NCBI RefSeq assembly: GCF_030848805.1 | Contig: NC_092362.1 | Coordinates: 496,001-560,000 of the forward strand | Direction of reading: 5' to 3' | From: Temnothorax longispinosus | Lineage: Eukaryota; Arthropoda; Insecta; Hymenoptera; Formicidae | Length of the DNA: 64,000 nucleotides | Part shown: positions 36,101 through 49,244 of the stretch, in pieces | How positions within the stretch are numbered: position 1 is the first letter of the stretch | How the letters are laid out: every line of letters begins with the position of its first letter | Notes under the pieces: generated by a model | Told to the model about the DNA's origin: nothing | Databases searched by the model: none | The model's input: only the letters and a program-made list of their open reading frames with translations | Position numbers and translations under genes: made by a program

Positions 36101-38120
36101 TTCGATGCCGCCACTAGGAGGTTCCTGACCTTCCCGCACTCGTTCGCACGGCAATCGCAAACGGGCTAGCCGCAAGAAACGTCGATCAGTCGAAATCAAA
36201 GTTGACACCATCGCACATTGGGCCAGGGCAGGCATAAAACGGGACGAAGGTCTGAGAATGGATTTTGAGATTTGAGTTCGATCAAGCGATCCTGAATACG
36301 CGCGGTAGATAAGAGACATATCTCTATACTTCATATTTAATATGATAGATATGAAGATAAAATGTTATGCAAATGTAATTCATATATCGCAGTCATATTA
36401 TGTTACAGTATAATTTAATTAATTGAAATCAATAATACATTCTTTTTGTCCATTTTTAGTTTCATTAATCCAACAATTTTTCCAAATCAGCGTGGTTTTG
36501 TGAAAAAAGGAAATTGCGAAACATTATTTATAATTCGAGACACAAATTGTTTTTAATCCGCGAGAACATAAAATTATTTAAAGACTAGAGTCCCGAATAA
36601 TTTGCTATCTCGATTAAAGTATAATTTTGAAAAACCAGCTTTTAATTTGATTTTTTCAGCTTAATTTGCAAAAGCAATCTTTTGCAATTCATTTAGTAAT
36701 TTTAGTTCCTAATAATTTAATTAGAATTTAATTAAGTAATCGGTGATTAATTGCGAACTCCAGTGAGCAATCGCCTTAATTCAAGATTATTAAGACTATA
36801 AGACTGCAGTCATAAAAATTCTAATATCATCTTTGGAAAAATATAATTGTATTGTATTTTATGTAACGCACAAAAATCAACGGGGTTAATATTCTTCCAT
36901 TGTTACGCTCACCCTTAACGGAATCCTCTTGACCCTGTCCGCTCGACCTTGATGTAACCTGCGAGGACACCTTGGCCTGATCGTTGGAGGATGCATGAGT
37001 TTTGCCGTCGCTCGAGCTTTGACTTTTTAATTCGACACAATTCTCCGGGCTGGGTGATCGATCCCTCGATATAGGCGGCGGCGAGGGGGTGCATCCAAGC
37101 AGTTTGCGAACCGACAGCTTCAACTCGGGCGTTTTCAGGGGTGGCAGACTCTCCGCGGTGTCTCGGATGTCCTTGATCTTGGCCGTGACGGAAAGATCTT
37201 CCGGTTGCAGTCGACCTTCCGGCGACGGCGGTTCCTCGACGCTTCCGCTCGTCTCGACGACGCTAGCCGCAGCCTCTTGCGCCGCTTCATCTAAACAAGG
37301 TTTCGTCTTGTAATCGTTTGTCGCGTGGGACCATCCTGATCGCGAACTGCTAAGAACGTGACGAAGACGTCGGCGATTAGGTCGATTCGTAAGTGAATTG
37401 TAATTTTAGCAGCGATGAGCATTCACAGACTTTCGAACGTAATTTCTGTCGACATAATAATGCGTTACATAAAAGAGTAACTCAAAGAAAGACAAATGTG
37501 ATTAAAAAATGTGTACGGCATGGTATTCACAATTAATTTTTCTTTAATCCACAATTTTCTTTAATCCACATTAACACAAGTGTAGTCCAAGTAATCATCC
37601 CGCAGTCTGTGGACGTTATTGCACAAGAATACAATTTAACATAACTTCCACTATGAATTTCTTCTTATAATGAATCCCATATTACCCGTATATACTCCAT
37701 CACTAATAAGTTCAAGCACAGACACATACGAATCGACCTGACTCGCATAATAGATTTCTTTTGATCTAGCATATCTTTATGCCGATGTTGATTTATATTG
37801 AGATCTATCATTAAGGATAATAGAAAAGTTTGCGCGCACTATGGCATCGATCGATTCGATCTCAACCGATCGGTCTCCAACCAATTTGGCACCTAAAGAA
37901 TGGCATTATCATCGATTCATCGGGAAAGATTATTACACGTACGCCGGTCACCATCGTCCGCGACGCGATCACCGATGAGATGCGCGACACTGAGCGTGAT
38001 CCTGCCGCCGGCGGCCGCCCTGCAGCCGGCGGCAGCCTCGACGCTCGTCGCGGCCGCCACCGCCACCGCCGCCGCCGCGTTGTCGAAGCTCTTGGAGACG
38101 AACTGGGCGAGCTGCTCCAT
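30199..38120 (-). CDS. SHOX/SHOX2-type paired-like homeobox transcription factor
   Basis: Nuclear DNA-binding developmental regulator, orthologous to vertebrate SHOX/SHOX2. Four exons on the minus strand: 38120-37943, 37290-36913, 31078-30845, 30560-30199; 383 aa, every intron in phase 1. Exon 1 starts MEQLAQFVSKSFD, matching the human SHOX start MEELTAFVSKSFD, then runs into Ala-rich sequence. Exon 2 is Ser/Pro/Glu-rich (LKLSVRKLLGCTPSPPP). Exon 3 holds the homeodomain: QRRSRTNFTIEQLAELERLF, DETHYPDAFMREELSQRLG, VQVWFQNRRAKCRK. Exon 4 has CRVAPYLP, a proline run and the C-terminal OAR motif KNSSIADLRLKARRHQEALG, near-identical to vertebrate SHOX. The exon 1 donor GGC|GTACGT was preferred; GATG|GTGACC seven bases earlier in reading order is also in phase. 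The exon 2 donor and exon 3 acceptor join to give VKGSNCRNNG before the homeodomain. Confidence 0.95.
31079..36912 (-). other. Large central intron of the SHOX-type gene
   Basis: 5.8 kb without any exon in the accepted model, between the N-terminal exon 2 and the homeodomain exon. It mixes AT-rich stretches containing many TAATTA-like cores with GC-rich stretches, plus a (CT)n run at 34069-34092 and a (CAG)n run near 35041. Such introns in homeobox genes often hold enhancers. I cannot point to a specific conserved element from one sequence. Confidence 0.6.
34069..34092. repeat. (CT)n microsatellite in SHOX intron 2
   Basis: Pure CT run of about 12 units. Confidence 0.9.
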
Positions 38121-40369
38121 CCTCACGGTTATCGGGGCGACTCTCGCGCGCGACGTCGCGCCTCGGCACCGACGGCACTCGCCGCCGCCGTCGCGAGAGA
38201 GAGCCGTCGCCGGGGAGACACGTCGACGGGAGGCACATCCCGACGTCGGCGTCCCGACGCCACGCGTCCTCCAGGACGCCATTCGGCCGCCGGCCAATCC
38301 GCGCGGTGATGGGCGTGATGGAAACGCCCCGTGGTGCTCCTCCACGCTTCTCCCTCCTTCGCGTTTCCGGCGGCACGAGACACGATCCGGGGCTCGCAGA
38401 CCCCTCGACACCCCTTTCGGGAGGCAGGCACGATCTACCCCCCCAAACCGACGCTCATTAGCATTTGCGCCCGCTTTTCCGCCCGCCGCGGAAACGTTCG
38501 CGGCGAAACTACCCCTCGCCGCTGGCGGCCGGGGGTAGGACGCCCGCGCCGCTCGGCGACCATCCTATACCGTCCTCTCCCGCGTCCTCCTCCGTGCCCC
38601 GTGTAGTCGACCGCCAGGGCCGCTGTATTTACCTGGAGGCAGAAACAGGCCGTCGCCGCCGCCGTCGTGGGCACGCGGTAATTAATCCCATGCCTTCCGC
38701 GGTCGAAGCTCCTCCTTTTTGTCTGGCCTCGTTATCGGTCGTCGGATCGTCGACTTTCTGCGCCGGGTCTGAAAAGAGAGAGTTATTTTACGAACGAGCT
38801 CGGAAATTTTGAACACGTTATCTTTTTCTCAATAAACGGATAACGTAGACATGAATTACACGTACATATAAATTATAATCCGATTATAAAATATTCTATT
38901 TTTTTACAAATCGTTTTCTGCTTAATATTTCATTTTTTAAGATAATCTCTTTCTCTTTTTAGATATTTGTTGAATGTGAAGAATCTATAAGACAGTATAT
39001 ATATGCCACCTATTACAGGCAAAATAATGAGTCTTTTAACGTAAAAATTATTGATTATATTTCTATATATTAGAATTGCCAGTATTCAATATATTTTCTG
39101 TAAAATCGCTGTTATATCATGAAAACGCTAATTACAATTACCTTTACCATAAATTATGTGAAAATAGGAATATATGTATAGATCGAGAATCTCATATAGG
39201 AATCTTTAGAAAGGAATAAATCTGACAATGAAAGAGATCACGATGCACATAAAGCGGCCCTGCATGTTACACGTGACAAGCGCATTTCTTCTGTCACATG
39301 CTGCCTCACTCTCTCAGCTCCTATATATATTTCTCCGTTTCAATATCCACTTCCCTTCTCACCAGTAACACTCTTTCCTCTTTTCTCCTCCCTTTGTTCT
39401 CTCCTCGTCTTCCTTTTCGACGATGCGTAAGTGAACTCTCAGGGTTGTCAGGATGATGTACATCGGCCCGACGTAAACTCGATTTCGTTCTTGCCAATCT
39501 CGATTTCTCAGGCGGCGATTTACCGTCCCCGATAAAGTACATCGCGTTTGTTGCGCCAGTCTCGCCGGAGATGACATCCCAGTATCCCGCTGCCTCCCAT
39601 CGTGTCGCTAAATCCACATCGGCGCGATATTAAATTTATGGAAGTTGTCCTCCTTCGCAAGCGACATTGGTACGCCGCAAATCTCTCCTCGCGCCAAGTG
39701 CGTATGCGACCCTGGGACATGTGCCCCGTGTTTGTCGACGCCAAACTCGACAATATTTAAATGGGATTGCGTTCGGGGAATGTAATTGCTCGGGGTACTA
39801 GCAGACTCCACGTTGTCGGTCCGTTTCACGGGATACGGACGGACCGGAAGGGAGAATGATAAAGTCTGCTCGAGAAGTGCGAATGGATACAAACGCATTT
39901 AAATAAAATTTGAAACTTGAAACATTTTCGACATTTGACTTTTTCTTCTCGAATTTATGAAGAGATGTTACGGTCTTCAATCTATACACGATCAAAGAGA
40001 AAAGAAGAATGAATCTTTGATTGACAGCATACGAAGTCAAAGAAAGACTAAGTGAAATAAGATAAAAAATAAGATCAGATATGATACTTCAATGAAAACA
40101 GTATCAAATTTGTCAAAGAATGCTTTGTTAAATTATCGAATTTTGAAGCACTTTTGATATACTGTCTTTCTGCTAATTAAATGATCGTATAATTGATAGC
40201 GCGATGAACCAACGAGATGACGGGAAATGTGAGTGGAAAAGTCGGTGCGTGTACATTACTGGAAACGCTTGCGCTTCTCAATTTCTGGGAGATGAGACGG
40301 CGACAATGGGAATGCGCGAGGACACCCCCGTGCAAACGATGAGAGGGCACCCTCTCTTCGCTCTTGCGG

Positions 40370-40370
<1 letters not shown>

Positions 40371-40394
<24 letters not shown>
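40371..40394. repeat. (AG)n microsatellite with adjoining G-rich run
   Basis: About 12 AG units followed by GGGGGGAGAGGGGGAGAGG, a G-rich tract with several G runs that could form a quadruplex. Confidence 0.85.
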
Positions 40395-40400
<6 letters not shown>

Positions 40401-41450
40401 AGAGGGGGAGAGGAGGGAGAACGGCACATAGACGTGGACGAGAGTGAACGGGGGGGACGAAAAGAGGGGCAAAATGCCGGGAGTGCGGCCTATAACGCAG
40501 GCAGACGGAGCCAATCAGGGCGCAATGCGATTACCTTAACGAGAAATCCGATTACTTATTCATTCGCCTAACTCGAAATCAGTTTAACTAATCGTTTAAT
40601 TCGGTCGCTCTCGCTACCAGCCCCTCCGGTCGGTCCCAGCCTTCGGGATCTCCCCGGCCTCAGAGAAGAGGAGTGCAGACGCCGCGCGATATATGCCGGC
40701 GACGAAACGGGGGGTTACGGTGTGTCCCATCATCAGGGACGTAGCGAAATCCCGCGCGGCATCATCCGGGACGATCGCGTTTCGAGGTGACGCCGACGTA
40801 CGCAGTGGAACTTCTGAAAGACATTAGACTGTTACAGCGTCTTTGATTTATATCTCAATGTTTGATCGCGATTATATCTGTTGTCTGCGAAGTCAGACGA
40901 TTTCTACGTAAAAAAACTGTGGAGCATTCGCAATTTGGAAATTACTGACATTTTTAATCTGATTAATTAACACTCACTTGGAGTCGTTTTATTGTTTGTT
41001 GCTAGACTTGAAAATTAATTATGTGCGTATACTTTAAAGGGTTTATCCACAAGTTCTCACTGCATCTACATCTGGCGCAAATCGAGAGAATATTCTCGAG
41101 TAAAATGCGATTCAAGGAAACTGCGTTCTCACAGATACCTTTGAGAACCTCACCTTCGCACAAGGCTTACCGACTTACCTCGGCTTCCGGGGGTCCCTTC
41201 CGGCCCTTAATCCACCTCTGAATCCCGGTCCACCCTTCGGCTCGCGTACACCACGCACACGCGTGCCTGAGCATTCGCACGCGTATACACGGTTCGAGTC
41301 GAACGCTTCGGAAAGGGGATGGGCGATGCGGAGCGAAGGAGAGGGCTCATTCAATTCAATTACGTAATGAATTGTCGTGTCTTGAGTAAACACCCTTCCT
41401 CGCCGCGACTTGCCGGCGGAAAATTCAGGGCGGTATCCACGGCACCCTCC

Positions 41451-41452
<2 letters not shown>

Positions 41453-41489
<37 letters not shown>
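41453..41489. repeat. (CT)n microsatellite
   Basis: Pure CT run of about 18 units in the SHOX upstream flank. Confidence 0.9.
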
Positions 41490-41492
<3 letters not shown>

Positions 41493-43513
41493 TTCCAGCA
41501 AGAGGGGGACGGGATAGCGGTTTAGGTAAACCAAATCAATCTGGCACCGGCCGTACAAAATCTCCCCTTTCGCGTGCGCGTGTGGGTGTCCTGCCCGTGT
41601 GCCATGCACGCAAATCCGGATTTCCGCGTGCGGCGTCGGTGATGGTCCTTTACGTGCGCGCGCGAAAGCGCGAACGTGCACGCGCCCGTAAAACGCAAAC
41701 ACGCGTGCGATAATGCGTGATTACATTGCGTGTAGACTCGATTTCGACTCGGTCGTGCGCGGGATCGGGATTCTATAAGTCCCGGCTCGTTCGATCCGAA
41801 CTCGGAATCGATCTTTTTCTCTGATGCGCGTGGATCATTTTACAGGCGTTGGTGGCGGCTCTCTGATTATGAAGAGGATCGAAAATCGCTATCTTCACGA
41901 AACTAAAAGGGCAATAACGATTGAAATGGCGTTATTTTTATATAATGGAGGCATTTCTAAACATATATGTATACTTACATATTGTCATTGCAATTTTGCT
42001 GATTAGCTTAAAAATGTTCGGCCTTGCCGACGTCCTGGATGCATATTCCTGAATTTATTCGGACGAGATCTGCAAATCTCGATAATTTTTTTATTCCTAA
42101 TTTATAATTCGGAATCGAAGAGCCCCTTATTGATTATATATAACAGCGTTAAAGACCTCCTCTCGTCTCTCATTTACAAGAGGCATCGATAATTCTGGCG
42201 TTCTCCCCGAATTAACTGGAACGGCTCGACTGGCGGGAATTGCTCGCCGGGGGGATTTGTAATGTTTGTATCATCGGGCTCTAATTCAAAGGAGCCAAAT
42301 CGACGGTGCTATACGGCGCCGATCGAATTAGCGCCGCGTCAGGACAAACGACCGTCGACCGCAGCCTCGTGCCTCGATTCAATCGCGAAATCATATCCAA
42401 CCCCTCGCAAATATTCTCGCGCTTTCTCTGGGATCTCATGCACGGTGAAACGATATCGCATCTTCGAATTTGTCGATCTGCATCTGTATAAAAACTCTTC
42501 TTCTCGCGGTCGCCTAGAACGGTCAATTTGGATAAGGAAATGATTTTAAAGTTATCGTTGCCGTTTTCAAAATGGCGAAGATGATTCGAGGAAAATGAGA
42601 AAGTGAGATGAATTATATTACGAGCATTCGATCGCCTTCGTGACTCCTTCGAATAAGCTTCGCGTCAGATCGTAATAATGGAGCGGCATTGCCACTATTG
42701 CTAGTAAGGTGTAGGTGACAATCTTAATTCATAATCTCCGTCTACAATACCAATATTGGCGGTACAAAGCGTCAATTAGAAATCATTACGTGACAAAGGA
42801 CGCGTGACAAAGGGTAATAATGCGGCGGAATGGCGGGAGATGGGCGCGCTTTCTGGTGGAGTTCTCGGGAAGATCTTTGCGGATCATTGGATAATTCGCA
42901 TTATAATCCGAAAGAATAGATTCCTGTATTACCACCTGTTTTACCTTGCTGCTCCATTTAATCAGGTTCCTGCATTATCAACGTTCGACTCTCTTGTCCA
43001 AAATCCAAAATCACTGTTGTTTTCATAATAAAACATAAAACATCACGAGGTGAGTACGACGATAATTGACCTAACAAGTCACTGCTTTTCACTCATATTA
43101 CGCAGTTATTATTACGAATTCTTTTAATAGTAAGCGGAGAAAAATAGATTGAGTAAATAAAAAAATGAATTTTTTTAGATTAATTATATATTTAATGTTA
43201 AACAGATGACTTGTAAAAATCTTGTGTATGCAGCACTTTCTGAGGCATTTTTAGCCCTTTTTAATATTACAACTTTTTTCTGCTAGTTCTATAGGCATTT
43301 TTTAAGATATTGTGCTTCTATAGGATCGGTTGCAGGTTGCAGGGTCATCACAAATGGGTATCATCGAGTCATGGGACTGATAAGAAACAGTCACGTAAGC
43401 ATGTTGTTACAGCTCAGCAGGATGTGAAAGGAAGATAAATCAACCTGAAGGAATACATTTACTGCATCGCACTGCTACTTATTATGTACTTGTCGAGTTG
43501 AAACACATAAATC

Positions 43514-46500
43514 ATGTATCATTTTGAAAAATTAAAGTCAGTGTTTCACAGGCAAGTGGCATATGATATCTTTTCAATATTTTCTTTTGTTGTATGTATT
43601 ATCTTAATACATATTAATTACTAACGTGATCGTAGGAGTCAGCTAACCTCGTACGTCCGGGGTACGCACCAGTCGGCTTCCAGGATCGACAGGATCAACA
43701 AGGTCAGTTTCCAGAATGACTGATTGTCGCTCAAGAGATACGCTTATTTCAACATAGATCCGTGTTGCAGATTCTGATAGCAAACCGAGGAGAGATAGCA
43801 TGTCGCATAACGAAAACTGCCAAGAAGCTCGGCGTAAGGACCGTGGCGGTGTACAGCGAGGCAGACAGGAATTCCATGCACGTGGAGCAGGCCGATGAGG
43901 CTTACTGCATCGGTCCGGCTCAATCAAGCCAGAGTTACCTGCGACAGGACAAGATTATATCGGTGGCCAAGCAGGCGAAGTGCCAAGCCGTGCATCCGGG
44001 ATATGGATTTCTTTCGGAGAATACAGAATTCGCGGAGCTGTGCCAGAAGGAGAATATCATATTTATTGGTCCACCAGCCAGTGCCATCAGAGATATGGGT
44101 ATAAAGAACACCTCAAAGGCTATCATGACAAAAGCTGGAGTTCCTATCATAGAAGGTGGATTTTTTTCCTATTCTAAATATATATATACATATGTATAAA
44201 ATAAAACAGAATCATATTTTTCAAATATTCTGCATGTTTGTAGGATATCACGGTGAGGATCAGACGAACGAAACCCTGTTGGCAGAAGCCAGGAAGATTG
44301 GCTTCCCATTGATGATCAAGGCCGTGCGCGGTGGCGGCGGGAAAGGTATGAGGATCGCTCAGAGGGAGTCCGATTTCGTCGAGGCGCTGGAATCCGCGAG
44401 AACCGAGTCCGAGAAGGCGTTTGGCGATTCAGCGGTGCTTCTGGAAAAATATGTTATCGACCCTAGGCATGTGGAAGTACAGATCTTCGCTGACAAGCAC
44501 GGGAATGTCGTCTATCTATTTGAAAGAGACTGCTCCGTGCAAAGGAGGCATCAGAAAGTGATCGAGGAAGCGCCTGCTGTACGTATCCTTTCCCTATTGT
44601 AGAGATTTACGGAACGATGGAAAACCAAAGCGATTATATGTGACCCTTTATTTTACAGCCTGGCATTTCTCAGCAGCTGAGGCAGGAATTGGGCGAAGCG
44701 GCTGTGCGTGCCGCTAAAGCAGTGGGATATGTAGGCGCCGGAACGGTGGAGTTCATAATGGATCGGAATAATCACAGTTTCCACTTTATGGAGATGAATA
44801 CGCGTCTCCAGGTAGAGCATCCCGTCACCGAGGCGATTACCGGCTTGGATCTGGTTGAGTGGCAACTGAGAATTGCGAGCGGCGAGGAACTCCCGCTTAA
44901 GCAAGAACAGATTGGTCTTAACGGCCACGCGTTTGAAGCGAGAATTTATGCCGAGGTAATGGCTCATCGTATTTTGTCTATTCGCGTTCCATGTGCCTAA
45001 AGATCCTAGAATTAGAGTCTGGCCATAAAGTAATTTTGTCAAAATTCTGCGAGAGAGAGAAGGATATACATTCGCTATCTACAATATCGCTATTTATCTA
45101 TTACTGCGATACTTATAAAACTTTTACAGCATGGACTGTCATGTATGAACAGAAAAGGCTAAGTTAAAGAGAAATAGAAAGCGAATGTACTCTAACTCGA
45201 GGATCTCTACATGTGTCAAGATGAATGTGTATAAGTGTAATTTTATTTATCATGGAATGGATTTATCGTTGTGATATCACAGAATCCAAGGAATGGTTTC
45301 TTACCAGGAGCCGGGCAGCTTTTGTACTTAAAGCCTCCTGAAGCAACGGGCAATGTCAGAGTCGAAACTGGAGTGCGACAGAACGATGAGGTATCTGTAC
45401 ATTACGATCCGATGATAGCGAAATTAGTGGTCTGGGGAAAGGACAGGGGCGAAGCCCTTAATGTACTTATATCGAAGCTCAGTGACTACAATGTAAGTAG
45501 CGCAATTAAAAAATTTAAAATTTATGGCAAACGAAGATTGAACTTATTATATTATAGAATTTATGATATATTTATAATATAGGACTGTACTATTATATAT
45601 TTAATTGATAATTGAAATAATTATATTTACAGATAGCTGGCTTGGATACGAACATAGAATTTATTAAAGATCTCTGTGCGCATCCGAAATTTCAAAATGG
45701 CGAAGTGCATACGGGGTTTATTGAGGAAAATTTTGAGCAACTATTCCCTAAGTTACACATATCTAACAGAATACTGATACAGGGTACTCTCGCCTCGATA
45801 CTGTATGAAGATATGGAGTCGTTAAGCGTGTCTTTGGAGACAAAGGATCCTTTTACACCATTCGCTGTGGAAACGGGCCTCAGATTAAATCACGTGTTAA
45901 ACCGTACATTTCTCTTCGATGTTGGAAAAGAAAATAACATAGTGGAGGTGAAATACCCTGAACCGGATGTGTATCTGATGAGAGTCAATAGATTAGGACC
46001 ATGGAGGAAAGTAACTGGAACTTTGAAGAAGACTGATGGTGCTTTAGAATTGTTTGCGGAAATTGACGAGATTGTCACTAAGGCGCGAACGGTGAAACTT
46101 AATAACAAGCTACACATATTTACCAAGGTGATTAATTAATTGCGTAGCATTTAATGACTGTAATGCTTTGCGTATTAATTTCTATGGAGCGATTTTGTTC
46201 GTAGGATCGTGAATGGCAATTGGTTATTCCCACTCCCAAGTTTGTGACCGCGATTACGAGCCAGGACGAGCAAAATCCATACACCGCTTTGAGCCCGATG
46301 CCTGGATTAGTTGACAAGGTTTTCATCGACAAGGGGGACACAGTAAAGAAGGGCGATTCGTTGCTTGTTATTGTCGCTATGAAAATGGAGGTGAATTTAT
46401 TGGATCATTAATATCCATGCGCGATACGCGTATGATGTAGCTAACGTTTTTCTGTTTGCAGCATATTATTAAAGCGTCTGTAGATGGAATTGTTGAGGAC

Positions 46501-46572
46501 GTGCTGTGCTCTATAGGTGATAACGTTGCCAAAAATAAGCTTCTCGTGAAATTGACCAAGTGCCAAATATAA
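43514..46572 (+). CDS. MCCC1: Methylcrotonyl-CoA carboxylase subunit alpha, mitochondrial
   Basis: Biotin-carrying subunit of the mitochondrial enzyme that carboxylates 3-methylcrotonyl-CoA in leucine breakdown; the partner MCCC2 is not in the window. Nine exons: 43514-43551, 43636-43702, 43771-44155, 44244-44578, 44659-44955, 45283-45492, 45633-46127, 46205-46390, 46462-46572; 707 aa against 725 in human. Residues 1-35 form a Lys/Arg/Ser-containing presequence (MYHFEKLKSVFHR...). The biotin carboxylase part starts ILIANRGEIACRI (36), with the ATP-grasp loop RGGGGKGM (about 192-199) and EMNTRLQVEHPVTE (about 320). The biotinyl domain has AMKMEH with the acceptor Lys near 669. Intron 1 uses a GC donor (CACAG|GCAAGT); this is the only phase-consistent way I found to link the short first exon. 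AATAAA follows at 46585. Confidence 0.96.
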
Positions 46573-47039
46573 TATATATTTTATAATAAAGATAGCACTG
46601 AGATAAAAGGTACTGAAATAAGGATGCAGAACTTATAATTGTTGAATGATTATCGTTAAATCTAAAATAAATTATATTTTGTTACATGTATTTTTTAATA
46701 AAAAAGAAAGAGACAATAAATTTTGCAAAACAGACAATCTGTATTTTGTGTATTTATAAATGTAGTGTCAAAATTTATATGTTAGGAAAGCTGAAGTTAT
46801 CATTTCGAAAAAATCTATTTTGTTTTGAATAACAGTGTAGTTAACATAATAAAAAAATGTTACTCTCCTTGCATAATGTACGGAAAACTGTTGGCAGCAG
46901 TTACAAAACACATTTTGAAGTTGAAAGCGGAGCAAAGTGGAGTGTGGAGCCGCGAAAGCGAGGGAAATAATATAGTAGTTCTCTCGGAATTCAGAGTAAT
47001 AATAATTGTTTAACATTAGCGTGATATAGATTTTTTAAC
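46573..47039 (+). other. MCCC1 3'UTR and TMEM209 promoter/5'UTR
   Basis: AATAAA at 46585-46590 lies 13 nt after the MCCC1 stop, so the MCCC1 3'UTR may be very short. The rest is AT-rich, with a GC-richer patch at 46880-46960 that probably includes the TMEM209 start region. No other gene is seen. Confidence 0.5.
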
Positions 47040-49244
47040 ATGAGCAACTTCAACTCTCCTATGAAATGCATATCTTCTAACGCGAGGTAAACATTCTTTA
47101 CAAGTTATTACGAGATGAGGTTAGAACGCACTCCTCAAAGAATGTTATTTTCTAAAACCACGTGTTACTTGCAGAGTTTTAACGCCCAAGCCGCAAGTGC
47201 AGCAGTTACTGGATCTAAGGCAAACGCAGAACAAAGCTCGCAACAGTATCATATGGTTTTTTATCAACAGTGTGTTGCTTAGCATCGTAGTCTTTGATAT
47301 GTGAGACTTCCTTTCTCTTAAATCGCATCTGAAGCGATAGCGATTATTACAAGCTCGGCTTTGTTTTGCAGATTCTACGGTGGATTCACGTACAAACCGG
47401 TTTATTGGGTCGAGTGGTGCCTAGCATCGATACTTGCTTTGAATGCTCTGTACCACATTATACAATATACCTGGGCCACTTTGAGCCTGAAGCCGATTAC
47501 GCTTAGCCCTAAACAAAGGCCGCTTTTAGGAGTCACAGAAGATGATCCCCTATTCAAGGACGAGATGCCGCAGAAGCAGATGACTCCGGAGCCAAGTCCC
47601 TCGTTGAATTTGTCTTGCATAAACCTTAGCAGACGTTCAACGACTCTTGGATCTTCGGTTCTGAGTGATATCAGTACGTAAAATACTTCCTTCTATTGTA
47701 ATTATGCCTTAAATTTTATTATGCAAAACGTAGCTTTTTATATTTGGCTTTTTCTTTTTTTTAAGAGGATTATTCGCCATCAGTCCCATTTCTTAAGTAC
47801 AGTAATTTTGTATCTTCTAAAACGACCACGAGCTCCAACGGATCGCTAAGTAGATCCACGAATATTTCTTTAAATGGCAGCCTGACAAACGAGGATCTCA
47901 TTCAGGACGAATGCGAACTTGAGAGTTATCTCAAAGAGGTTGAACAGCAAAGGAAGTGCGCATTATCCACGACTGTCGATCAACCTTCTAATCTCTTGAG
48001 TTCCTTTTGGTCTCATCCTGCTACCCGAAGTCCTGGTGAGGTATCACCATTGTTAAGAAGATGCGCTTATCAGCTTGCGCCTACAATAGGTAAATCTGAA
48101 ATTTATTTTATGTCTCGTACTTCTCTATGAAAATTCTTAAAAATCATTTACATCGTTATTTAGATAAAACAAAAGCGACCAGCCCTGCTGAAGAGGGAAG
48201 TTCTCCTAGAGGTACATTTGGTGCACTAGATATATGGAGAAAGTACAGAGTTGATTCCAACAAAGTCAATGAATGGACTGCCAATCTCCGGATGGTAAGA
48301 ATTACGATACAAAACAGAAAAATATATTGTGCTATGAAGAATTGTCTGGTTTAATATTTCAAATATGTAAATAATATTTTAGTGGGTCAGCAAGACAGTC
48401 GTCGAACGCGTGGCTTTGGAAATAGATAATATATGTGCAACATTAGTACGCCACGGCTTGAGCGACTCACAGCCGGGCCACGTAGGACTGGACAGACTCA
48501 GGAAACTCGCGCAAGCACAATTTCTAGTCTGTGTGATTCCCACTCTGCCCACTTTGGTTCCCTTTTTGGAACTCTGTAACAATCAGGAGTACCTCGTGAA
48601 GAGAATCAAAACGCTCGCAAAGGGAGGATCCATGAGCGAATTTAAATGGAACGGTGGTGGGTCTCACAACGGTAAAGAATGGGACTCTAGCTTGCCAACG
48701 GATTCCGCTGTAAGCAGCATAGAAAATTATAAATTTTTTATATCGAAGAGATTGTAGCTCCTCCGAAATTTTTACTGATCTTTTCTGGCATACTCTCTCT
48801 ACGTCTCTCTATGCAGATAATAATGCATCTAATTTCGACCTATATGGACACACAATTGGAAGCGCCCTTGGATCAACCAGACGCCAGGCCGTTTACATCA
48901 AGATATATGGCGAGATCTGGCATGGAATTGCCGCGGAACAAGGGCCCGGTAATAGTCTGTCAATCTATAAATCCACCGCACTACAGTCTAGCGCTATCCG
49001 GTGATTCTCTTCCGAGCGATTACGAGGAAGTACAACGGGTAATTAAAATCTCATGTAGATAGATATACTTATATCGCTTACATTTCTCGCTTTATAATGG
49101 CGATTATATTTTTAGGGACGCAATAATTTGTTCCATACGCTCTTACTCTTTTTATACATAGTCAAGACGCGAGATCACGGCATGTTAGGGCGAGTTAATT
49201 CAGGATCTTCCGGAATCAATATTCTGTGGGTGATAGACGGCTGA
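47040..49244 (+). CDS. TMEM209: Transmembrane protein 209 (TMEM209 family)
   Basis: Nuclear envelope membrane protein; the human protein is reported to associate with nucleoporin NUP205. Eight exons: 47040-47086, 47175-47300, 47372-47673, 47766-48089, 48164-48294, 48383-48709, 48817-49038, 49116-49244; 535 aa against 561 in human, all phases closing. Two hydrophobic segments lie near the N-terminus (SIIWFFINSVLLSIVVFDI, then CLASILALNALYHIIQYTW). A Ser-rich, poorly conserved middle follows. The conserved C-terminal part has NEYLV-type LVKRIKTLAKGG, FKWNGGG, KEWDSSLPTDSAIIMHL, INPPHYSLALSGD, RNNLFHTLLLFLYIVKT and GMLGRVNSGSSGINILWVI, aligning closely with human TMEM209. The exon 4 acceptor is TTAAG|AGGAT; using the next AG would break the frame. 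AATAAA at 49415. Confidence 0.93.

Larger units (their letters stand above)
38121..43513. promoter_or_regulatory. Upstream flank of the SHOX-type gene, up to MCCC1
   Basis: 5.4 kb with no supported coding exon. 38121-38780 is highly CpG-rich and should include the SHOX promoter and 5'UTR; the open frames there are compositional. The remainder alternates AT-rich and GC-rich DNA with purine and pyrimidine microsatellites at 40371 and 41453. The right end (about 43.3-43.5 kb) should carry the MCCC1 promoter. Confidence 0.5.

Noticed and set aside
37830..38812. Overlapping GC-rich frames on both strands near SHOX exon 1
   Set aside because: Only the frame containing MEQLAQFVSKSFD has homology; the others are compositional.
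39321..39617. 98-codon minus-strand frame upstream of SHOX
   Set aside because: Reasonable composition, but no recognisable domain, splice context or neighbouring exon.
41285..41310. GGTTCGAGTCG, resembling a tRNA B box
   Set aside because: No matching A box or cloverleaf arms at the required spacing.
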